A stretch of 64,000 nt of DNA from Cloeon dipterum. Lineage: Eukaryota > Arthropoda > Insecta > Ephemeroptera > Baetidae. Below the pieces are notes generated by a model. It saw only the letters and a list, made by a program, of their open reading frames with translations. It was not told the DNA's origin and searched no databases. This document shows positions 13,204-27,200 of this stretch, one piece after another. The position numbers and the translations under genes are program-made. How positions within the stretch are numbered: position 1 is the stretch's first letter; each line of letters opens with the position of its first letter. The stretch is from assembly GCF_949628265.1 (NCBI RefSeq), contig NC_088788.1:26212335-26276334 (forward strand). The letters are read 5' to 3'.

Positions 13204-14368
13204 TTGTGCGCGAGGATGTCTCTTGAGCTGTACTGTAAGTATGCCAGTATGATGAAAAATGTATTTTCCACCCGCTCGGACACAATAAATCATCCGAGCG
13301 TGCGTGTATTCGTTCATTCTTTGGAAGAAAAGCGCTCTTTTCCTCACTTGCACACAAAGGGAAAAATAGTTGTCCAGAGGAACGCGCGTAAATCTTCGTC
13401 TTAATACCTCTTCGTGTTCGCTTTTAAACTCTGAGGCAATTAAAACTTTCCAACGGTGACTGGTGGTTATATTTTATCTTTCTGAGAAATTTATTAATAT
13501 GCATGTGACTGTTTGTAGAATCAGGTGCATGCGTTTGTTTGATTTTTTTTAGTGAAATGTAAAACCGCACAAAGCTTATACTCGGTGTCTGCGGATTTAC
13601 TTAAAGAGATAAAAGATCGTCTGTGGCATCAACAAGCTTTATAGAAATGGCGATCTCGTGGGAAGCGATTTGTCTCCCGCAGAAGCATTACACGTTCTGT
13701 ACTCTCGGTTGCGACTTACTACTTTATTAATTATTGTATGAAGTGATATACGAAGACATAATATATACGCACCAGGGGAGTACTGGTGGCAACATAACAC
13801 GAGTGATTTGATGTTGCGCACAGTCAGAGGTTGATTACTTATCCCCTCCAATTCTACCTCATTTATTTTTTTTCTTTAAATTCAGATCTTATTCCTTTAA
13901 CCAATGATATAAATACCAATCAAGAGCGGATTTCAAGATTTAATTATATTTATATTACCCACTTAATAGGGTCCTCAGTTGTGTTTTTTTCTGTCAACCG
14001 CGACCGAATAATTTTAGTCCTACCAATCAGTGCGCAAAGTTAGGTTTGGTCTATTATTTTATGCAGCCTCATATAAATATAAAAATTTCCATACACCTTG
14101 GATGAAGCTTCTCATGACTCAATTTAGAAAAAATAGAGGTTAAGAACAACTCAAATCGACTACTAAAAGATCAAACCCTTGGTACCGCAAGACGCAATTC
14201 ATTGCTTTGCAATATCTCAGTGGGTTGGCTAGTTTATTATTTATTTACTTAAGTTGTGACTCATGGACACTGCATTAGGATGAAAAAGGTGTTCCGATTT
14301 TTTTAATTAAAACAGAAGGTATTATTGAAAGTGTGTCCTTTTAATAACAGGAAAATAAATTCTACAAT
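13204..14368. other. Intergenic region between transporter copy B and BMS1
   Basis: About 1.2 kb holding the distal upstream region of copy B and the 3' flank of BMS1. The open frames here are short and lack family features. I see no RNA gene or repeat. Confidence 0.6.
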
Positions 14369-17300
14369 TTAATCATCTTTCTTTTTCCTCTTCTCCATTT
14401 TGCTTATGTTCCTAAAGATCTCCTTGCGCAGCGTCTTTTCCCTCTTGCTCTTCCTTGCCTCCTCCTTCTGTAGCTGGGCCCTGTGCGCGGCCATCCTGAC
14501 CGCGGTGGCCTTCTTCAGGGTCTCTTGTTTGTGCTCGAAGGTGGTCTTAAGCCGCCTCATCAGCTCATGCGCCTTTTGCTCGTGCTTCTCCAGCACAACC
14601 GCCACTCGTTGCGACTCAAGTTCCATTTTCCTCTGGTCCCTCTTCACAACCATCTTGGGCTTGTCCTCATAGGGCAGTTGCCGCTGAAGGCTTCTTGGGA
14701 TGGACAGGGGCGCTGGGGCCACTTCCTTGCGCTCGATCGGTAAGTACAGTGAGTCCAGCTGCGCCTCGTTCCTGATTCCCTTCTCCCTCTTTAATTCGCC
14801 GAGTGATTTGGCGCCCTTCCACTTGTTCTTCTGCTCGGTCGGCAGCAGCAGTGACGTCACTGGCGCGTAGAACTGAGGGATTTTCACCTGGTACCACGTG
14901 CGGCAGAAGACAATGTCGCTCAGCAGGATTCTGTCTTCGAAAGTGGCTCTGAACGAGCCTTCTGGTTTGCCCACCGCCTTTTTAATCTGGCCACGGATGC
15001 CAGACACGGTTTTTACTCTTGCTCCTTCAAATTTGGCGACCTGAAACATTTATTTTGAAATTAATCTCTTGCTTCAATATAAAAAATGTGTGCTTAAATA
15101 TAATAAAAAGGTTGCTGTAGAGAACACAGAAGATATTTTTGGGTGGTAATGTGGTAATATATTGATTTTGAGTTGTTTTAATTCAAGTAAAATAATCGGC
15201 TGCCGTCTTAAAATTTTCTGGTTTTGCTAAACACAAAATTTAGAATAGTAAATAAAGTTTTCGCATACCTCAAGACTTGAGGTGAACATTCCCTGGATGA
15301 AAGCAGTCTTCTTGTAGATCTTGAGTGGTGTTCCAACGAGCTTGAGCTTCTTCATCACCTGAGCCGATTTGTCCAGCTCAAGCACAGTGCCGGTGGCTGC
15401 GATGCGGAAGCCGGTCTGGCGCACAGACACGTCCTGCACGGCGAGGAAACCGGTGCCCTTGGGCGAGATGGGCCCCCAGAAGTGCGACAGGCAAGCCACG
15501 TGCTGCGGCGTGTACTTGAGATAACGGTTGCGCATGTTGTCCTCTTGCTTTGAATAAAGAGGCAGCGTCTGGAAGCGGCGCCAGCCGAGCGAGAAGATCA
15601 GCGGGTCCTTTGTCTTGAGGGTCTTGGAAAACCAGCGGTGGCGCTTTGTGCGGGCTTGAACGTAGCTGCAGGCAAAATTGAATGAGAGTTGCCTATTTAT
15701 TTGTATTTTCTAAAATATTCTGGATATCTATTAAAAAATGTCTAAAAGACAGCAGATTTTAGATAAACAATACTTAAAAATAACTAAATAAATTAATATC
15801 ATACACTGAATAAAAATTATTTTGTCAATATTAAGCACAAATTTTTCTCTGGTAAAAAATAGGACGTAATTTTCTTAGGTAAAATGTTGAAAAAAATTAA
15901 TAATTACACTATAAGTGATAATCATAATAACTATACGTAAAAAGACGCATAATTTAATTGCCTAAAAATGTTTTGAAAAACATTTTTTTACCCGATATTC
16001 TCCTCGCCAGGATTCAGCCCTCCAAGAATGATGGGGTACTTGGGGTCAAAATTGGTGATCATCTCGCAGGGCATGTTGGTCAACTCGACACGCACGTACA
16101 TGCCGGGGCGGTAACCCTCAAGCTGGACTCGCATCTCGTCATCCATGTGCTCAAACTCCTTCTGATTGAGCTGCGCCTGCTGGCTCATCTCCTGTTTCAG
16201 CTCGTCGTAGTAGGTTTTTCCACCATCCGTGTCATCATACTCAGCATCGAATTTCTCCTTCAGCTTCCTTTTCTTTTCGATCATCCGTTTTCTGCGCTCT
16301 TCAGGCGTCTCATCCTTTTCAGAGGGTTTGCCTAAACATTTTGCAGTAATTCAGGGCTCATTAATCAGCAAACTCAATTGTTATTTGATATGAATGTTAG
16401 AATTATTCAAAGATTGTATTCCCAAAAAAATACGAAGCCATTAGAAATTACAACTGGCTTCACTTTTTTCGTTTTAAAAATGTAATTCAACTAACCTGAT
16501 TCATGTTTCTCGCCCGTCTCAAGGTCTTCAAAGTCACCGTCTTCGTCAAGGTCGTCCATTTCTAGTAGATCGTTGGCGTCCTCCTCCTCCTTCCACTTTC
16601 CAGTCACAAAGCAGTCCCTGATCAAGTCCCGGACGTGCTCCTGCTTCCAGTCTCGCTGGTGTGTAGGGTCAGGGAAGCGAGACACATCTTCTCTGTTCCT
16701 TAGTGACCGCTCCTCCAGCTTCTGGCCCTGCGCCAAATTCACCTTGCGGAAGAGGCCACCCAGCTCTCCACCCATGTCATCTTCGTCGTCGCTGTCCTTC
16801 GCCAGGTTGCTCTCGCCATAGACTAGCTTACGCAAGCTAACTGTTGTGGCTTGTCTCTCCTGTGAGTTAAAATTATTTAAAATCGTGGGACTAATAAAGT
16901 TGTTTAAATTTAACATTGCCAATAAATATAATTCAAATAAACTCTAAATTGCGAAAGTTTGAACACCAGATTTGAGGACCCCTGGTTGATTTTGTGACAT
17001 ACAATTAAGAGATAGTTGAATTACTCTTCGTATTTCATTCAACCGACACCTAATCCTATAGGCTCATAATTTACCTGGTAGGCCAGGGCCGCTTTCTGTG
17101 CCAAGTTATCTTTCCACTTCATTGCAGAACCCTCAGCAGTATCCTCGTCACTGGCTCCTTCAAAGTCAGACATCTGGATGTCATCATCATCTTCTTCCTT
17201 AGAATTCTCCGCTTCTTGCTGAGCCTTCAGGTTGATCCTCTTTTCAGCCTGTTCGATGCTGGCCAATGCCTGTGCTACCTTGGCTCTTGTCTCCTCGTCC

Positions 17301-19644
17301 TTAGATTTGGGAGGCCTTTTGGCCACGGGGATGGGGGCTTCCACCTCGTCCTCCTCTTCCACTGGCTCATACTCGAGGTCACTAAGGTCGGACAAGCTGT
17401 CCGCGTCACTGTCCTCGCCCAGCTCCTGCAACAATTTCCTTTCTGCCAACGCAACTGAAGATTTTTTCTGCTTTTTCGCAGGCGGCGGCTCATCTACCTC
17501 ATCTCTATTGCTTTCTTGTGTCTGCCACGGAACATCCACTTTCACGCTAGTGTCCACTTTTGTCCTCAATGGGCCTGGCTTTCGCATCACTTTCTCTTTA
17601 CCGTTCAGCTTCGGAGCAACCGTCACAGTTTCTTCCTCGCTCTCCTCATCCTGTTCACTCTCTTCACTCCCCTCCTCTTCCTTTTCACTCCCATCATCCT
17701 CGTTCTCGCTTGCCTCATCTTCATTTTCACCCTCTGCGTCACTCTCCTCCTCAGCGTCTGTCCACTCGTCCTCATCTACCTTGCGACCCCAGTTGGAGGC
17801 GACGATCGCCTCCGAAGTCGAGAACAACTGCATCTGCGACATTTGCATCTTCTGGTCCATCGTCTGCTGCGTGTCCTTCATTCCGGACACCAGCTCGGTC
17901 TGCTCGTTGTCCGGCTGATGATGGAAAGAGTGGCTGCCGGCCAGCTCAACGTAGACTGCGTCCTTGTCGTACACAATGCCGCCCACCCCAGAGAACGGGG
18001 CGTAGATCAGTCGCTCCTTCTCGATGAGCACTCGCTTCTTGAGCTTGTCTGGCAGCGGACAAGGATCTGGCAAGAAAGACACATCCTTGATGGGGTGGTC
18101 GCCTGCGCCGGGGATGTGGACGCTGCTCTTCTTGTTCAGAGGTACACCACGAACCCAGCCGTAGAGACACAGCGTGCGGTCAGTCTTTTCATTCTGGCGC
18201 ACCTGAAACGAAAGGAATAAACATTATTTTACTGGTAAATTTAAACTATCACTCTGACAAAAAAAGTAGTCTTATCTAATAATCAAGTGCATTGAAAAAT
18301 CTAGAAAGTAACTTTATTTTTCGTCATTTAAGAGTAAAGGTGTTAAATTTAATGGGGGAAAATTCTTTAGTTTGAGCTGGGTTGGAGGTGGAGTTTTCAA
18401 AGAAAAGTTGCTAGTTTAGTAAGGAAGTGAAATTTTTAAAATTGCTTAAGGAGAGCAATACCAAACACTAATCACTTCCTAGCAGAAACAGCTAATAGAA
18501 AAATTCAACCTCCAACTGACGAAAGGAATTTTTCTACAGTTAATTTAGCATCATAGCTTAAAAATCATTCTTAATCGGACTAGTCATCATTCCACTACCT
18601 CCCAACTGGTTAAATTAATATATTGAAATACCCCCTTAGGTCACATAAATTTACCAATTTATATTTTCATAAAATAATCTTCTAGGAAAAATTATTTTTG
18701 CAAACGTAATTAATTTGTATTTTTTCGGTATTCCTGTTAAGTTTAAGAATGGTATTTTTCACTCACTTGCTCAGGGGGAGTAATGTCTTCAATGCGATCA
18801 GCCAGCAGGTAGGGATGGGTCGAGCGCCAGGTGAGCGGCCTAAACTTCATCACCGAGATGAACCGGCCGAGGTTCTTGATCTCGTTGCGAAGGTACTCCC
18901 CATGCACCATGCCTGAGAGGTAGAAGAGCTTAGCCCCGGCGTAGACCTCGGTCCAAAAGCGGTGCTTGAGCTGCTTCTTAGTACGCCTCATGGTCTTCAT
19001 GTTTGTGAACATGTCCAGGTGGGTCAGCACACCCATGATCCGGGGCATACCATGCACCTGGCAGATGTTGAGGAACTCGAAGATCTCCATCTCAAAGCCA
19101 AAGCTGGCGTCCACCATTAACAACACTAGGTCGGCCACCTTTGCCAGGTCGATCATCGAGTTGATATCGTTGTTACACTCGACAAAGGTGATGCGTCGCT
19201 TCTTGCCTGACACGATAGTCACAGGGCCCTGAATGCTGGACAAGGGCTTACGGGTGAAGTTGCGGATCAGGCACTGAATAAGGGTGCTCTTGCCGACCTG
19301 AATTTGGCGAATACAATATTAGAATTTGACATGACGAATTGAAACAAGCCCGAGCAAACCTTTGGAGGGCCAACCACAGCCACAAGCACTGGAGGCGGAA
19401 GAACCGGATTCCGGTCGACGACTGGAATGTGCTGCTTTTTGGTCTGAATATCCTCCTTGCGCCGGAATTGCCTCTCCGCCTTTACTGCAGAGTTGAACGT
19501 GAAGGCCTTCGGATTGCGTTGTTTTGCGGTCAAATCTTGAACGTGCGGATTTTTCTTCTTTTTCTTCTCGGCCTTGCGGCCCGCATTGCGTTCACGATGC
19601 GACTTTTTCTTGTCCAGCGCCTCGCTGAAGTCATCGCCTGCCAT
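14369..19644 (-). CDS. BMS1: Ribosome biogenesis GTPase BMS1
   Basis: Nucleolar GTPase of the U3 snoRNP/90S pre-ribosome, required for early 18S rRNA processing and 40S assembly; it works with RCL1. Exons in reading order: 19360-19644, 18767-19297, 17075-18202, 16496-16859, 15992-16331, 15269-15665, 14369-15040; all GT-AG, 1,238 residues (human about 1,280). The start [19 protein letters not shown] is followed by a basic region. The P-loop GPPKVGKST spans the first intron at about residues 92-100, and the GTPase and AARP2CN regions follow. Residues about 410-500 form an acidic D/E/S-rich segment. The C-terminal BMS1/TSR1 domain includes [26 protein letters not shown] and [11 protein letters not shown], all typical of BMS1. 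The protein ends in a basic coiled tail ([10 protein letters not shown]). It is divergent from TMEM41A across a 585 bp shared upstream region. Confidence 0.97.
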
Positions 19645-20229
19645 TTTTTAGATTTATTTAAGAGGACTTCCCTGACGTTTGCCTTGCAATTAACACTAAA
19701 AGTTTTCCATTGAGCCAGTAAAAAGTGAAAAAAAGCCGGTGTTATTTTTGCTCATGCCGCAAATCGCTGCACGCTGCACACATGGAGTCCACTCGTGTTT
19801 TCGTTTTCTATATAATCATCGATCATGAAATCAGTGTTGCAACGTAACTAGTGGAGAGGGCCGAGCTAATTACCAACGGCTCGAGTGATTTTTCGAGCTT
19901 AATTAATTAAAAATTTTAAAATGCAAAAAAATATTTTCTCTGAGCAAAACAAATGTTAATGGAAAATTAAATTAAACAGTTACATACATGAAACTGTGAA
20001 AAGTTTGTAGCGTTGGTACGTTGGTAGTACATAATGGTAGTAATGAAAGAAGAAAGAAGCTGAAATTGAACATAAACAAAAACACTCCTTCTCCCACTAT
20101 GCTAGAATTTCAGTCTTCATTCTTCATTCGTTGACCAATCGACCGAACTTTGACACCACCTTTATGGGCACTCATAAGCTAATTCTGTGTTAACAAAGTA
20201 ATATTATTTATTCGTCTTACATCTCCAGA
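19645..20229. promoter_or_regulatory. Shared upstream region of BMS1 and TMEM41A (head-to-head)
   Basis: The ATG codons of BMS1 (minus, 19644) and TMEM41A (plus, 20230) are 585 bases apart and point away from each other, so both promoters must fall here or overlap here. An ACCAATC box lies near 20132. I see no convincing TATA box for either gene, as is usual for housekeeping promoters. No coding segment is visible. Confidence 0.6.
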
Positions 20230-21207
20230 ATGGAGAAAATTTTCTTCATCATTCCTATTTTATTGATTGCAACGGGATGGCTTGTATTTCTCACAACCCT
20301 TGCGCCGCAAGTTACCTTGGAAAAAGAGGTTTAACTCATCCACTTAGAAAAATTAAACTGGTCGTGATAACTCAGATTTATTTTTACAGACTCGTCTTCA
20401 GTTCCCGAGTAATCTCCAAGAGTTGCAAGATCTTGCTCGATTGATGTCTGCGTATTACGCGAAAAATTGGTTCTACGTCCTCATCTTGTTTGGCAGCGCT
20501 TACCTCTACAAGCAGTCCTTCATGATCCCTGGCTCTGTTCTTTTGGTAACTTTAACATTCAGAACTGAAATTCTTGATGGTGCAACCTCTGTCACGCACG
20601 CAGAATGTCCTTGGAGGTGCTCTCTTCGATTTAAAAATAGCTTTTCCACTCGTGTGCACACTGACTGGACTGGGCGCCTCGTTCTGCTTTCTGCTAGCCA
20701 GATATTTTGGGAAGGATTTCATTCAGAACAAATTCCCAAACAAGATCATGTGGCTGCAGCAACAGGTTTGCGTGTACAAACTACTTTGTATTGCGTTGCA
20801 TCTCATTGTTGTTTGCTTGCAGGTTGAGCAAAACAAGGAACGACTCCCCTACTATTTGCTTTTCTTAAGACTGTTTCCCATGAGCCCCAACTGGCTAATC
20901 AATGTACTAAGTCCCTTAGCTGGAATTCCGCTGCCCCTTTTCGCTCTCACCGCTACGATAGGTATAATTTTGTGCTTCCAGTTTCAACCGCCAGACTCAC
21001 ATAGAAAATAAAATAGGTTTGATGCCATACAACTATGTCTGTGTTCACTCTGGGAAGATGTTGGCCAGTCTCAAGTCCCTGGATGACTTGTTCAGCTTTT
21101 CCACCCTGATGCAAATGGCCGTTATAGCCATTGTCGCCCTTGGGCCAAGCATGCTGATCAAAAAGACCAGCTTTGCAGAACAAGCACAGCGTCAGAAAGC
21201 AGATTGA
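20230..21207 (+). CDS. TMEM41A: Transmembrane protein 41A, VTT-domain membrane protein
   Basis: ER/Golgi multi-pass protein of the VTT (DedA-like) family; relatives such as TMEM41B and VMP1 are lipid scramblases, and TMEM41A is less well characterised. Exons: 20230-20328, 20390-20545, 20604-20765, 20823-20961, 21017-21207; 248 residues (human 264). The first membrane segment is near residues 5-22. VLILFGSAYLYKQSFMIPGS followed by NVLGGALF matches the TMEM41A pattern, and the VTT core FLRLFPMSPNW (residues 153-163) with NVLSPLAGIPLP and MPYNYVCVHSG follows. The tail KKTSFAEQAQRQKAD is short and charged. Exon 1 ends with a weak donor (GAG/GTTTAA), but it is the only one that keeps the frame. 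The gene lies tail-to-tail with UBA5, with 224 bases between the stop codons. Confidence 0.93.
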
Positions 21208-21431
21208 TTCATTCTTTCTTTTTTAAGACTGTGGTAAGCTATTTTTAATTTTGTAAGTGTCAATGTTTGATATTTATAAAGCACGTTGATGTTCATTATT
21301 ACATGTTTCAATTATTTAATAATACAAGCAAAATCAAGCAGAAAAATATATTTAATAAGTAACAAAAAGCTTTTTAAAACTTAAAAATATATCAGCGAGT
21401 ATATCAGATAATGAGAATGTCAGCTGTGCTT

Positions 21432-23574
21432 TTAAAGGTTTCCCATCTGCCTTTGCAATTCTTCCAAACTCAATTCCGTGTCTTGAACTAAATCTCCTGC
21501 ATCATCAGAAGTAGGGGCAGGGACTGTGTAGGCTAATTTTATTCCAGTAGCTATTTCTTTTTCCTCAGGCTCAACATCAGGCTCATTTTCTCCCACTAGA
21601 CTAATTCCTGGATAAACAAAAGATTAAAAATTTAGCAACTCATGTTATTTGAATATCGAACAATTTGGAAAAAATTGAATTGATAAAAAAACGCAAGTAC
21701 TTCGCATTTCTCGGGATTTTTTTTTCAATATTTGATTGTAAAGGAATTAAATGACCAACCCCAATCATTGTCTTCATGGACAACGTCCTCCTCGTCTTCC
21801 TTATTTGCAGCACCAGTTGGAGTTTGTGGTCTGTCTTTCATTTCAAGCTGCTTAGATCTGCAGTTTGAGTCATCACACGTTGGATTGGGCTTTATCCTCA
21901 TAGTTGGGAAGAAATCTTGCATGGCGTTGTATCCCAAGTAGTAAGATACAGTGCCAAAACCTAGTAGCTTCCTAAAATCATTTTCAGCATTTGTGGAAAT
22001 GATGATGCAGCCAGTCTCACTTTAAAGTATTTTGTGCCAGCATTCCAGCAACAATTCCCATGGTCGTTGGCAAACTGGCTGCGCAGACTCCTTCTCTCTT
22101 CAGGGTTTTCTCGTCGATTTGAGACGCTACCACTAATGGAGGCGCGCACTGAAATGAAACAAATCAGGCGATATTCCTATTTTGTAACAAAAATGAATTA
22201 CAGCAAAGCAAGCTGTCACTCCGGGCACGATGAGCTGGATGTGTCCCGAAACGGCGTTTTCCGCCACACCAGACTCAAACCATGTCTGGCCCAGTTCATT
22301 GCAAGCGGTATTGATGGCCATTCTAGCCTCGTAGTTGTCCACGCAGCTGAGCACTAGATCCACAGGGCTTCCAGTTAAACTGCCATTGCTGCAAAGCAAA
22401 TAATTATTGAAAAGTGTTTAAAATCAATTTTAGAAGGAACAAACGAAATAATTTTGCAGAAGTTGTCAAAGTTGTCTACTGTCGTGATATTGTAGTTGTA
22501 GGTCTCGATTTGAGTGTCAGGGTTGATGCCCTGGAGCGTCATGGCTGCAGCCTGCACCTTGGACATTCCTGCTTGATCAGGAGTGAAGAACAGCCTGTTC
22601 ATGTTGGCCAGCTCCACTTTGTCATAGTCAAACAAGATGAGCTGCACCAAAAGATTCGATCAGGATTTGGTAAAGGGTGTCAGAATAAAGCTTAATAATA
22701 ATCTTGGTTGCATTTTTATGCAATGAAGGCAAAAAACTTTCTAAATTATGCTTTCAAAAAATTACAAATTTTTGCAATTTTTCAATCGCGGGTTTTTTGG
22801 ACGCTCATATTTATTTTTTAATATAACAATTATAACCATTCGCACCTAAATTGGATGCAATTAGGATATATGAAGAAAACCCTGTGCTGCTAATATATTC
22901 ACGCCTAATTATAGACATAAAAATAATGACATTTTGCAACGTTTGCAACATTAATTTTAGATCCTTTAGATCCGATAAAAAATTGCTCAAATTATGTGTC
23001 TTTGCCATGACCTGCAGACCATATATTCGAACCATATTAAGGTGTGTTCCAGCCTTGAATCACACGTCATTTAGGTACGAAAATATCAATAAAACAACTA
23101 ATTTTGTATTATATTTGTTCATCAAATCATAATTTAAATAATCATTTAAAATTGGCAAAGTAAAGAGATTATTTTTAACCCCAACTTTTTGACCAAACCT
23201 GAAAGTGTCGACCTCACCTTTCCAACTCCACATCTGGTGAGCATCTCCGCAGTGACACTTCCAACCCCTCCAACGCCGACGACGATCACGCTCATCTGCC
23301 TGATGCGCTCGTAATTCTCGACGACTCCCATCCTTTGCAGTGCCATGAGACGGCTGGAGGAAATACTCTTCTGGTTAAATTGACGAGTTGCCATCGTGTC
23401 GGCTTACCTGTAAGGATTTGAGTCGACGACTTCAGCCGACATATGCCCGATTTTCTCCCGTTTCGTGACAGCACCCTCATTCTTGCGCCGCTCGTGCTCC
23501 AGAAGTTCCTGAGCCTCTTTCAGCTTCAACTCAAGGCGCTGAACTTTCAACTTCAGATCGCTGCTGCTTGACAT
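21432..23574 (-). CDS. UBA5: Ubiquitin-like modifier-activating enzyme 5 (UFM1 E1)
   Basis: Cytosolic E1 that adenylates UFM1 with ATP, forms a thioester on its cysteine and passes UFM1 to UFC1. Exons in reading order: 23408-23574, 23218-23353, 22445-22641, 22202-22388, 22021-22148, 21760-21971, 21432-21607; 400 residues (human 404), all GT-AG and in frame. An N-terminal coiled region precedes the nucleotide-binding loop GVGGVG (82-87) and [17 protein letters not shown]. The catalytic cysteine is C251 in [15 protein letters not shown]. Zinc ligands sit in CAPP (from 230) and CDDSNC. The C-terminal part keeps the UFM1/GABARAP-interacting motif WGISLV (about 342-347) and the final UFC1-binding helix ([12 protein letters not shown]). 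All key residues are present, so the enzyme should be active. Confidence 0.97.
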
Positions 23575-24286
23575 CTTGGTGACTTAAAGATTCAGCCCTC
23601 GCCTTGCTGTTGTGAGTCGTACGCCAGCTGTCAGAACTGGAGCTTGATTATTTGCTTTCCCTTTTCTCACTACGCCCTCGCGCTTTAAACGTGTCAGCGC
23701 ATTGCTACCAACTGAATGATCACCATGCCTTTAGAATTCCGTATGATTTCTCCTTTATCTATTCCTAAAGCATTAACCTTGTCATGACTGAAATTATTTA
23801 AAATATAAATAATGTTGAAAAAAATGAAACGAAACTGATTTACAGTGGTTAAACTTGATATTTATTAATCTTACACAAGTTCAATCGTGAAATAATAAAA
23901 CAATAATGATGATAGGGTGAAGTCATTACTGCGATAGGATCAAAGGAATCAACATGTACAGATTGATTTAGCTTCCTGACCACCCAATTTAAAAAGGCAA
24001 GCGAGGAGACACCTCTTACAAATTTTACTCCAGCTGCGCCACAAAAATGCTTATTCCAAAAACACAGTCCACACAAACGATGAACATGCTGGCGTTCGTT
24101 TATCTATTTACTGCCAAATTTGTAACAGTATGCATTCCAAATTTGTCTAGACACTTTGGTCAGCCAAGTATTAAATCAAAATTTTCTCTTGAGAGCCAAT
24201 GATAAAATGAATAAGTGTGCGTACATATTATATGCATTTACATTATCAAATATTTGACAAACATATATCATAATTGCATTTATCAT
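23575..24286. other. Gap between UBA5 and the pocket-protein gene
   Basis: Holds the upstream region of UBA5 and the 3' untranslated region of the pocket-protein gene; both genes run on the minus strand. An AATAAA on the minus strand at 23861-23866 is the likely polyadenylation signal of the pocket-protein gene, giving a 3' untranslated region of about 420 bases. No coding segment is seen. Confidence 0.55.
23861..23866 (-). terminator. Probable polyadenylation signal of the pocket-protein gene
   Basis: AATAAA on the minus strand, about 420 bases after the stop codon at 24287. It is the only canonical signal I found between that stop and UBA5. Confidence 0.5.
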
Positions 24287-27200
24287 TTACTCTTGGCTCC
24301 TGCTCAATCTGTCATCAAGTATGTGCTGGATTTTGCGTACAACCGCGAGCGGTTTCTTGGGCGGAGAAACGTCCAAATTGGTACCATTGGCTTCCGCATC
24401 GTCAAGAGAAATGGTGCGCTTGCCCAGAACGGGAACTGGCGAGCTCACTAACTTGTTGATCTGCTTCAGAGTCTGCAAAACAGAACATGTCGTCATTTCC
24501 CAGCTCACAAACATTTACGTTACATTAATCGAACAATCTTTCTCATACTTACATCATTCGGGCTCCTGCTGAACAGGTACTGCAGTGTTCCTGCTGCTTT
24601 CACTGGCGAGTCTATCAAACTTGTCTTGTCCAAGGCGCTAATGTACACTTTGCTGTAACCGTTTATCTGCACCTTGGGCGACATCGGTGCTGCTTTTTGA
24701 GTGGGCAGCGGAGACAGCAACAAAGAAGACTGAAAATTCCAAATTAATCTTGGCTCCATTAATTGTTTTGAATTCTACTCACTGTGTTGGCTGAGTCTGA
24801 GAGTTTTACAGAGAAGGGCCGCATGTGCACAACGTACACAGAGTTGTAGAAGACTATGAGATCACCTCGTTCTTCAGTACCGTCCTCTGAAAAGTTAAGT
24901 CTGATGTTATAATTCATTGAAATCAGGGTTGCATACTTGAAATAGTGAGATAAATTTATTTGGAGAAAATATCAAACAATAGAAAATAAGACTGGAAATT
25001 CAGCTAATGCTGACGAGGGCAAAAGCTAGTGAGGTAATAAAATATTATATCTTAAGTTACCTCTGAGACGAAGGAGAACTTTGCGGTACACATGGGAGGC
25101 TGACTGGGGAAGGTCGCGGTAGTGGTGCATTATGGTCCTGAACTCCCTGTTCTGACTGGTCACTTTGCATATTACGTAGATGGCACACATGATCAGTTGG
25201 TCCAGGTGGCGATCTCTGAGCAGCGAGTGCGCGTGATGTGTAATAGAATACTCAAGGTTGGTCCAGATCTTCTTGAGGTCCTCCTCGCCCAGGTTCAGCA
25301 TTTTGCACAACGCCTTCAGTCTTGTAGAGGCCAGGTAGTAAAACTGCAAACAGATCAAATGTAGACGCCAGCCCAAAATTGATTCTTTTCAATTACCTTT
25401 CTAAGGAACATGGCGAGAGGGCCAGTAACCTTTGGCTTTAGGCTGTCCCTCGCAGACTGGCCTTGAATGATGACGGAGCCACCACTCTGGACGGAGATCG
25501 GTATGTATCTTTGGCCATCACCACCTTGCACTGCTGTTTAGAATAAAATGTGGATTAGCAATTTATTTAGCTAAGATCTAAAAAGATCCTGTTAAATTAG
25601 GTGACTTCGAGATGCTGTGATTTGTAATCAGGCAACTTTACCTTTTACTGAGAATTTGGGCATAGGTAAATAATTATGACCTATATTATATGAAAATTGA
25701 AATGTCTGAAATGCAGACTTGTAGCACTCTCGAGCACAGTATTATATATACAACGCATTTCAGCCATTAATAATTTTTGAGACTCACTTGTTATGTTGAT
25801 AGAGACTTTGGCACCGCTGGAGGTCGTGAGAAGACTTTGTCCAGGGCGAGTAGTAATCAAGTTCCTCATGGGAGAACCAAGGTGCGCAGTGTTTGGGTTC
25901 AGGAGCGTTTGAATGCCGTCGTCGTCAGGTAGGCGGACATCTTCATAGGTGGGCAGAGGAACTCCTATGAACTTGTTGATTTCATTCCACAGCGGACTTG
26001 ATCTCTTCCAGACCAAACTTTCCAGGATTTGTTCTTCGATCTAACATAGGCTTATTAGCAAAGAGATGGATTTAGGAGTTGTGTGACTTACAAATTGCAG
26101 ATTTTTAATTGTGCCGCGCGACATTTTGTCAAAGGTGTTGATGACCATCACTTCGATCACCTTGTAGAAGTAATAAGGTTCAAGCTCTAGAGCCTCTAGG
26201 ATCCAGGGAAACTTGCGCTGGCTGTTGTAGGAGAAAAGCACAACCTCCAAACAGCAGGCAAACAGCGCTTTTTGGCATAGCTCATTTTCCAAAACAGCCT
26301 GAAATAAATAAAGACATGGTTACTGATAGAATTTAAGACTGTTATTAAAAGTATTTTCCCAGTTTGTTATTTCATTAGTTCGCCCTAACGAAGTTCCACT
26401 TTAAAGTTTGAAAAAAAAAATCTTGAACTATCATAGCAGTACAAACAAGTAGCAAACATTTTTTTGATTTTGAAGTCCAACATGCTTTAAAGACGCATTT
26501 TTCAACAATTTTCTTTTCTGTTGAATCTGGAGACAAACTCACCGAAATTTTGTCACTGCCTTTCTTCTGTTGTTCGTCTAGAGTGGTTACTTCAAGCAGC
26601 ATGTAGAACAGGGTGGTGCCAAGCTGCAGGCGCTTTTTGGCAAACTCGATGTGCGAGCCAGGAATCTCTCTTGTCTGCTGCGTGTAGGCAAAGATGAACT
26701 GCTCGCCCATGCTGGCAATGCGAGCTTCAATGGCGGCCTGCGGATTTGATGGGCACCCCTCGAAGATTTTGATCAGTGCCGCACTTGGCTTGGAGTCCCT
26801 GCCACGCAGCATCATTTGAAGTTTGCTTACAGACTCAATGGCGGTGGAAATTGGCGAGACACGCTGGTTCGACTCCATTTTGTTCAGGTAGTGGCCAGTT
26901 AGAGGTGTCTGTAATGTTGAAAGTATTAGTGTTCTGTTGCGAATTCAATAAGCGTTTTAAATTTTGTTATGTTTGCAGGTATTACCATTTTAGCTAAAGA
27001 GTTCATGCCAGGGATGCGCAGGTTTTGCACGTAATCGTTGACTTCAAACAGTTTTGAAGGTGAACCAACCTCCAGAGTAAACTCATCCTCAGAACCTTAA
27101 AAAATCAACCCTGTTATTCAAAGTTTCCAAAATGATTAATATTGAAATAAGTTTTACCATGATATAATATGGAAAAAAATGTATGCACTAATTGCAGTCA

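Noticed and set aside
18203-18766. Possible box C/D snoRNA in a BMS1 intron (ATGATGA near 18583 on the minus strand)
   Set aside because: No CTGA D box or closing terminal stem at the expected distance.
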